DNA of 64,000 nt from Paenalicyclobacillus ferrooxydans (lineage in GTDB: Bacteria > Bacillota > Bacilli > Alicyclobacillales > Alicyclobacillaceae). The stretch spans positions 36,117 to 100,116 of the forward strand of contig NZ_LJCO01000082.1 of assembly GCF_001399675.1 (NCBI RefSeq), in the 5' to 3' direction. Every line of letters starts with the position of its first letter. Position 1 is the first letter of the stretch. A model generated the notes under the pieces. The model was given only the letters and a program-made list of their open reading frames with translations, ran no database searches and was not told the origin of the DNA. The position numbers and the translations under genes were made by a program. Positions 60,789 through 64,000 of the stretch are shown here, one piece after another.

Positions 60789-62216
60789 ATGATATCCCAA
60801 TCATTGATCAATGCGGTACTCGATACAGCACTGTCGACTGGCGGTGATTTTGCAGAAGTCTTTGTAGAAGACAGAACGGTGAACCGTATGGGTATGCGCG
60901 GCGGAATCATTGAAAACAGCTTGTCCGGACGAGATTTTGGAGTTGGAATCCGCGTTTTCAAAGGGCTCGGGAGTGCGTATGCCTACACAACCGATGCTAC
61001 GCCGGAAGGGTTGCATCAAGCTGCAAGAAGGGCTGCGTCTGGCGTTCGGGGACTTCCAGAGATGCCGACGAATGCGACTGTATGGGGTGACACGACAGGC
61101 TGTCGGCACAGCCTCTGTGAGGAGCGCGCACCGTCAAAGCATCTGATAGAGCGCAACCCACAATTTGTCCAGCGCGGCGAAAAAGCCCAGGTGATGCGAG
61201 AGGCCTACGACATTGCGAAGAACTACCATTCATCTATCACCCAGGTTTCTGTCGGGTACATGGATGAAGAACAGAAAGTCTTGATTGCTAACTCGGATGG
61301 GAAGTGGATTCAAGATGTACGGATTAGGAGCCGCTTGTCCATCTCTTCTATCGCCAGTGACGGGAACAAGTTTGAAAGCGGTTTCTATGGGCCTGGTGCC
61401 CATAAAGGGTTTGAGTTCATTGCTGGACTTGATTTGGAGCACTATGCCGGGGAGGCATCTCGCATTGCCGTGACGCGTCTCAGTGCTGTGCCTTGTCCGA
61501 GTGGAAAGTTCCCAGTCGTCATCGACAACGAGTTCGGCGGCGTGATCTTCCACGAGGCCTGCGGTCATGGGTTGGAGGCAACCTCTGTGGCCAAGGGAAA
61601 CTCTGTGTTTGCGAATCGGATCGGAGAAAAAGTGGCTTCTGATGTCGTCACCTATATCGATGACGGGACGCTCGAGAACGAGTGGGGATCGCTGGCGGTT
61701 GACGACGAAGGAGAGCCGACACGGCGCAATGTGCTGATTCAGAACGGGGTGCTCAAGGGCTACCTGATTGACCGTTTCAACAGTCGGAGGATGAATATGC
61801 CGCCCACCGGATCGGGCAGGCGACAATCCTACCGATTCGCGCCCACCTCGCGGATGACCAATACGTATATCGCGAACGGATCGTCTACACCAAAAGAGAT
61901 TATCGAGAATACCGAGCAGGGGATCTACGCCAAATACTTGGGCGGCGGACAAGTCAATACGGCCACTGGCGACTACAACTTCGCAGTGATGGAGGCCTAT
62001 TTGATTGAGAACGGGAAAATTACGACACCGCTTAAAGGAGCTACGCTGATTGGCAATGGTCCAAAGACCCTGCAGCTCGTGGATATGGTCGGAAACAACC
62101 TGGGGCATGGACAGGGGATGTGCGGATCTCTCAGTGGAAGCATTCCAGTCAACGTCGGACAACCAACCCTTCGGGTCAGTGAAATGACTGTCGGTGGCAC
62201 AAGGGAGGGCGCGTAA
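60789..62216 (+). CDS. tldD: TldD metalloprotease subunit
   Basis: 475 residues of the U62 peptidase family. The zinc-binding motif HEACGHGLEA (H-E-x3-H) is at about residue 255, and the family blocks VIDNEFGGVIFHEACG, GWDTGT-region equivalents and the C-terminal GNLGHGQGMCG-type end are present. TldD with PmbA/TldE forms a heterodimeric protease that trims peptides, for example in microcin or ribosomally made peptide maturation and toxin degradation. GGAGGG precedes ATG 60789. The next gene starts directly after the stop codon. Confidence 0.95.
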   Translation: MISQSLINAVLDTALSTGGDFAEVFVEDRTVNRMGMRGGIIENSLSGRDFGVGIRVFKGLGSAYAYTTDATPEGLHQAARRAASGVRGLPEMPTNATVWGDTTGCRHSLCEERAPSKHLIERNPQFVQRGEKAQVMREAYDIAKNYHSSITQVSVGYMDEEQKVLIANSDGKWIQDVRIRSRLSISSIASDGNKFESGFYGPGAHKGFEFIAGLDLEHYAGEASRIAVTRLSAVPCPSGKFPVVIDNEFGGVIFHEACGHGLEATSVAKGNSVFANRIGEKVASDVVTYIDDGTLENEWGSLAVDDEGEPTRRNVLIQNGVLKGYLIDRFNSRRMNMPPTGSGRRQSYRFAPTSRMTNTYIANGSSTPKEIIENTEQGIYAKYLGGGQVNTATGDYNFAVMEAYLIENGKITTPLKGATLIGNGPKTLQLVDMVGNNLGHGQGMCGSLSGSIPVNVGQPTLRVSEMTVGGTREGA

Positions 62217-63785
62217 ATGGATCTCAAATCATTTCAAGACCAAGTGTTCGTCGCAGGAGCTGAAGCTGGGTTTACGGAGATGGAGGTGTACCACGAGCGT
62301 CAGTCTTCATTCACGTGCAGCGTGTATCAAGGCCAGGTTGACGGCTACGAGTCCGCAGACGTGACGGGTGTATCGTTTCGCGGCGTCTATCAGGGGAAGA
62401 TGGGCTACGCGTTCACTGAGCGCATCGCTCCGGATTCCGTCGGATACCTGATTGCGAGTGCCCGTGACAATGCTTCCATCATCGGTGATGAAGATGAGGA
62501 CGATATCTTTCCCGGCGGGGGGCAGTATCAAGAGGCTGACTTTTACGCGCGCGATCTCGATTCAGTCTCCATCGAAGCCCAGATTGAGCTGATCAAGGAG
62601 ATTGAAGCACACGCCAGGTCTCTGGACAGCCGGGTTCGGGATATCAATTACTGCGCCATCAGCAGTCTCAGCATGGAGCGTGGAATCTGCAACAACGCCG
62701 GGCTCGATCAATCGGACGCTCGCAACAACATCACCGTCTATCTCTCTGTCGTCGTTGCGGAGGGTGGGGAGACGAGAACCGGATCGGCCATTCGGGTCAC
62801 CCAGGACTTTGCAACACTCAAACCAACGGAGATTGCGGCCGAGGCGGTAGGAGATGCGCTATCTTACTTGGGTGCAAGGCAGGTCGCGAACAAGGCGTAC
62901 CCTGTCATCCTGAAAAACGATGCTGCAGCCGCACTGTTGCAGACTTTCGCACCCGTTTTTTCAGCTGAGAACGTTCAAAAGGGAATGTCGCAATTGAAGG
63001 GGAAGGTCGGGACCGCGGTTGGAGTTCCCGGGTTGAACATCGTCGATGATCCGTTTCTTCCAGGCGGCATGAACAGCCGCACGTTCGATGCGGAAGGCTA
63101 CCCTGCTGCACGTCGCGATATCGTGAAGGACGGTGAACTGCAGACCCTCCTCTACAACCGCAAGGCTGCACGCAAAGATGGAGTTAAGTCCACTGGCCAC
63201 GCCTTCAAGTCGTCGTACAAGGACGCGGTTGGCATCGCCCCGAGTAACCTTTACATCCAGCCCGCTGGCCTGGCGGGGGCGGCGGCCGGGCAGGCAGCAG
63301 GAGCCGGGGCAGCAGGAGCCGGGGCAGGGCAGGGTGGCGAGGTGGAAGCAAGGCAGGCAGCAGTGGCAGGGCAGGGTGGCGAGGTGGAAGCTAGGCAGGC
63401 AGCAGTGGCAGGGCAGGGTGGCGTGACTGGCGTGGTTGGCCAGGCTGGGCTCAGCAGCCTTGAGAATCGTCCTGAACCGCCCTATGCACCCTTGCTGGCT
63501 GGGATCGATGAAGGCATTGTCATCACTGGCCTCTCAGGGTTGCATTCCGGGGCCAACTCCGTGTCAGGGGATTTCTCGCTGGCGGCTACAGGCTTCTACG
63601 TGGAAAACGGGGCCGTTCAGTCACCGGTCAATCAAATGACGGTAGCAGGAAACTTCTTTGAAGTTTTAAGTTCGATTGTAGTGATTGGGGACGACCTCGA
63701 CTTTACCGTTCCATTTCTTGGTGCACCGGGCTACGTCGGTTCGCCGTCGCTGCTCATCAAAGGGCTCAGCATTACAGTTGACTAG
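62217..63785 (+). CDS. pmbA: PmbA/TldE protease partner with an internal repeat insertion
   Basis: 522 residues, longer than the usual 440-450. It has no zinc motif and is the inactive-subunit partner of TldD. The family start MEVYHERQSSFTCSVYQG and the C-terminal LAGIDEGIVITGLSGLHSGANSVSGDFS are normal. Between them, at about residues 348-415, an Ala/Gly/Gln-rich insertion contains two exact copies of a 14-residue unit (GQGGEVEARQAAVA) and other repeats. The insertion falls in a surface loop next to the substrate cleft. Start directly after the tldD stop. The group IIC intron lies in its terminator. Confidence 0.94.
   Translation: MDLKSFQDQVFVAGAEAGFTEMEVYHERQSSFTCSVYQGQVDGYESADVTGVSFRGVYQGKMGYAFTERIAPDSVGYLIASARDNASIIGDEDEDDIFPGGGQYQEADFYARDLDSVSIEAQIELIKEIEAHARSLDSRVRDINYCAISSLSMERGICNNAGLDQSDARNNITVYLSVVVAEGGETRTGSAIRVTQDFATLKPTEIAAEAVGDALSYLGARQVANKAYPVILKNDAAAALLQTFAPVFSAENVQKGMSQLKGKVGTAVGVPGLNIVDDPFLPGGMNSRTFDAEGYPAARRDIVKDGELQTLLYNRKAARKDGVKSTGHAFKSSYKDAVGIAPSNLYIQPAGLAGAAAGQAAGAGAAGAGAGQGGEVEARQAAVAGQGGEVEARQAAVAGQGGVTGVVGQAGLSSLENRPEPPYAPLLAGIDEGIVITGLSGLHSGANSVSGDFSLAATGFYVENGAVQSPVNQMTVAGNFFEVLSSIVVIGDDLDFTVPFLGAPGYVGSPSLLIKGLSITVD
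63327..63423. repeat. 42-bp in-frame minisatellite inside pmbA
   Basis: Units 63327-63368 and 63369-63410 differ by one base, and a partial third copy follows. Shorter 15-bp GGGGCAGCAGGAGCC-type repeats precede it. Unit length 42 keeps the frame. Confidence 0.95.
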
Positions 63786-63846
63786 TATCGCGAGAATGGT
63801 TTTGTCACGCGTAGAATGGGTTTGTAAAACAAAATGACTTGATTGG

Positions 63847-63871
63847 AAACGACCTGCGTTGCAGGTCGTTT
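63847..63871 (+). terminator. Intrinsic terminator of the tldD-pmbA operon
   Basis: AAACGACCTGC pairs with GCAGGTCGTTT around GTT, a perfect 11-bp stem, 62 bp after the pmbA stop. The intron begins 8 bases after the stem. Confidence 0.9.
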
Positions 63872-63878
63872 AACATTT

Positions 63879-64000
63879 GTGCGCCCGGCATGGGCGTTGT
63901 CTATACGGTGGAAGTCCGGAGTGGTGAAGGTAGCAGTAGCCATTAGCTCAAGCCAAGGGTGTCCACCGCGAGGTGGAATCTGAAGGAAGGCGGCGGCAAA
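63879..64000 (+). mobile_element. Group IIC intron, 5' end (cut by the window edge)
   Basis: From GTGCGCCCGGCATGGGCG the sequence follows, block by block, the domain I start of group IIC introns such as the Oceanobacillus iheyensis one: GTCTATAcGGTGgaAGTCC, GGTGAAGGtAGcAGTAgCcaTTAGC, CAAGGGTGTCC, TGGAATCTGAAGGAAG and GGCGGCAAA. It starts 8 bases after a terminator stem, the known insertion preference of this intron class. The reverse transcriptase/maturase gene and the rest of the ribozyme lie beyond the window. Start of the intron is inferred from the GTGCG consensus. Confidence 0.95.

Noticed and set aside
61230..62162. Long minus-strand ORF (310 codons) opposite tldD
   Set aside because: It is the shadow of tldD, which carries the zinc motif and family sequence throughout.

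Overview
The window looks like chromosome of an aerobic, moderately GC-rich Firmicute, most like Alicyclobacillaceae (inference from gene content and style; no 16S or other marker is present). Supporting signs are strong AGGAGG-type ribosome binding sites with many GTG and TTG starts, CodY, HelD, a Bacillus-type riboflavin operon behind an FMN riboswitch, type I pantothenate kinase, a heme-copper oxidase operon with ctaB inside it, and a phenylalanine/leucine dehydrogenase next to a 2-oxoacid dehydrogenase complex. Nearly all genes are chromosomal housekeeping or metabolic genes. The only clear mobile element is the 5' end of a group IIC intron at the right edge.

Layout. 1-5.8 kb: cytochrome c oxidase operon (ctaC end, ctaD, ctaE, a small membrane subunit, ctaB, two unknown membrane proteins), followed by a convergent SCO copper chaperone. 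6.6-18.8 kb: mixed genes, including a degenerate APH-like phosphotransferase, an ABC1/UbiB kinase, a hotdog thioesterase, a MscS channel, a DHA2 exporter, HelD, a glyoxalase-like protein, MarC, an M29 aminopeptidase and an SDR. 18.8-30.6 kb: a broken Lin0512-like gene, an Asn-rich small lipoprotein, an SDR, a CocE/NonD hydrolase, a thioredoxin-fold lipoprotein, a TIGR01777 epimerase, a YbjQ pair, CoaA, cardiolipin synthase, a CurA-type reductase, CcdA and a GNAT protein.

30.7-38.6 kb: a catabolic run (EthD-like, enoyl-CoA hydratase, duplicated 3-hydroxyacyl-CoA dehydrogenase, Phe/Leu dehydrogenase, E1alpha, E1beta, E2). The genes are mostly overlapping or tightly spaced. It could take an amino acid through its 2-oxoacid to an acyl-CoA and then through beta-oxidation-type steps; phenylalanine is the most attractive substrate. 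38.7-46.2 kb: a YerC/TrpR-like regulator, a CPA2 antiporter, a methyltransferase, CodY, an M20 dipeptidase, MntH behind a probable MntR operator, and CysE.

46.2-50.4 kb: a 17-copy heptamer array, an FMN riboswitch and terminator, then ribD-ribE-ribBA-ribH. 50.5-60.3 kb: the least ordinary part. It holds a YCF48-like lipoprotein, two overlapping MFS paralogs, an OppB/OppC-like permease pair with no binding protein or ATPase beside it, about 1.1 kb of gene-poor repeat-bearing DNA, and a TolB-like propeller lipoprotein. 60.8-63.8 kb: the tldD-pmbA protease pair, with a minisatellite inside pmbA, then a terminator directly followed by the group IIC intron.

A recurring feature is short tandem arrays: 7-bp and 9-bp units between genes, and 36-bp and 42-bp units kept in frame inside genes. 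No rRNA, tRNA, CRISPR array, prophage or transposase gene was seen. Start codons were chosen by Shine-Dalgarno spacing and family alignment from memory; no database search was possible.
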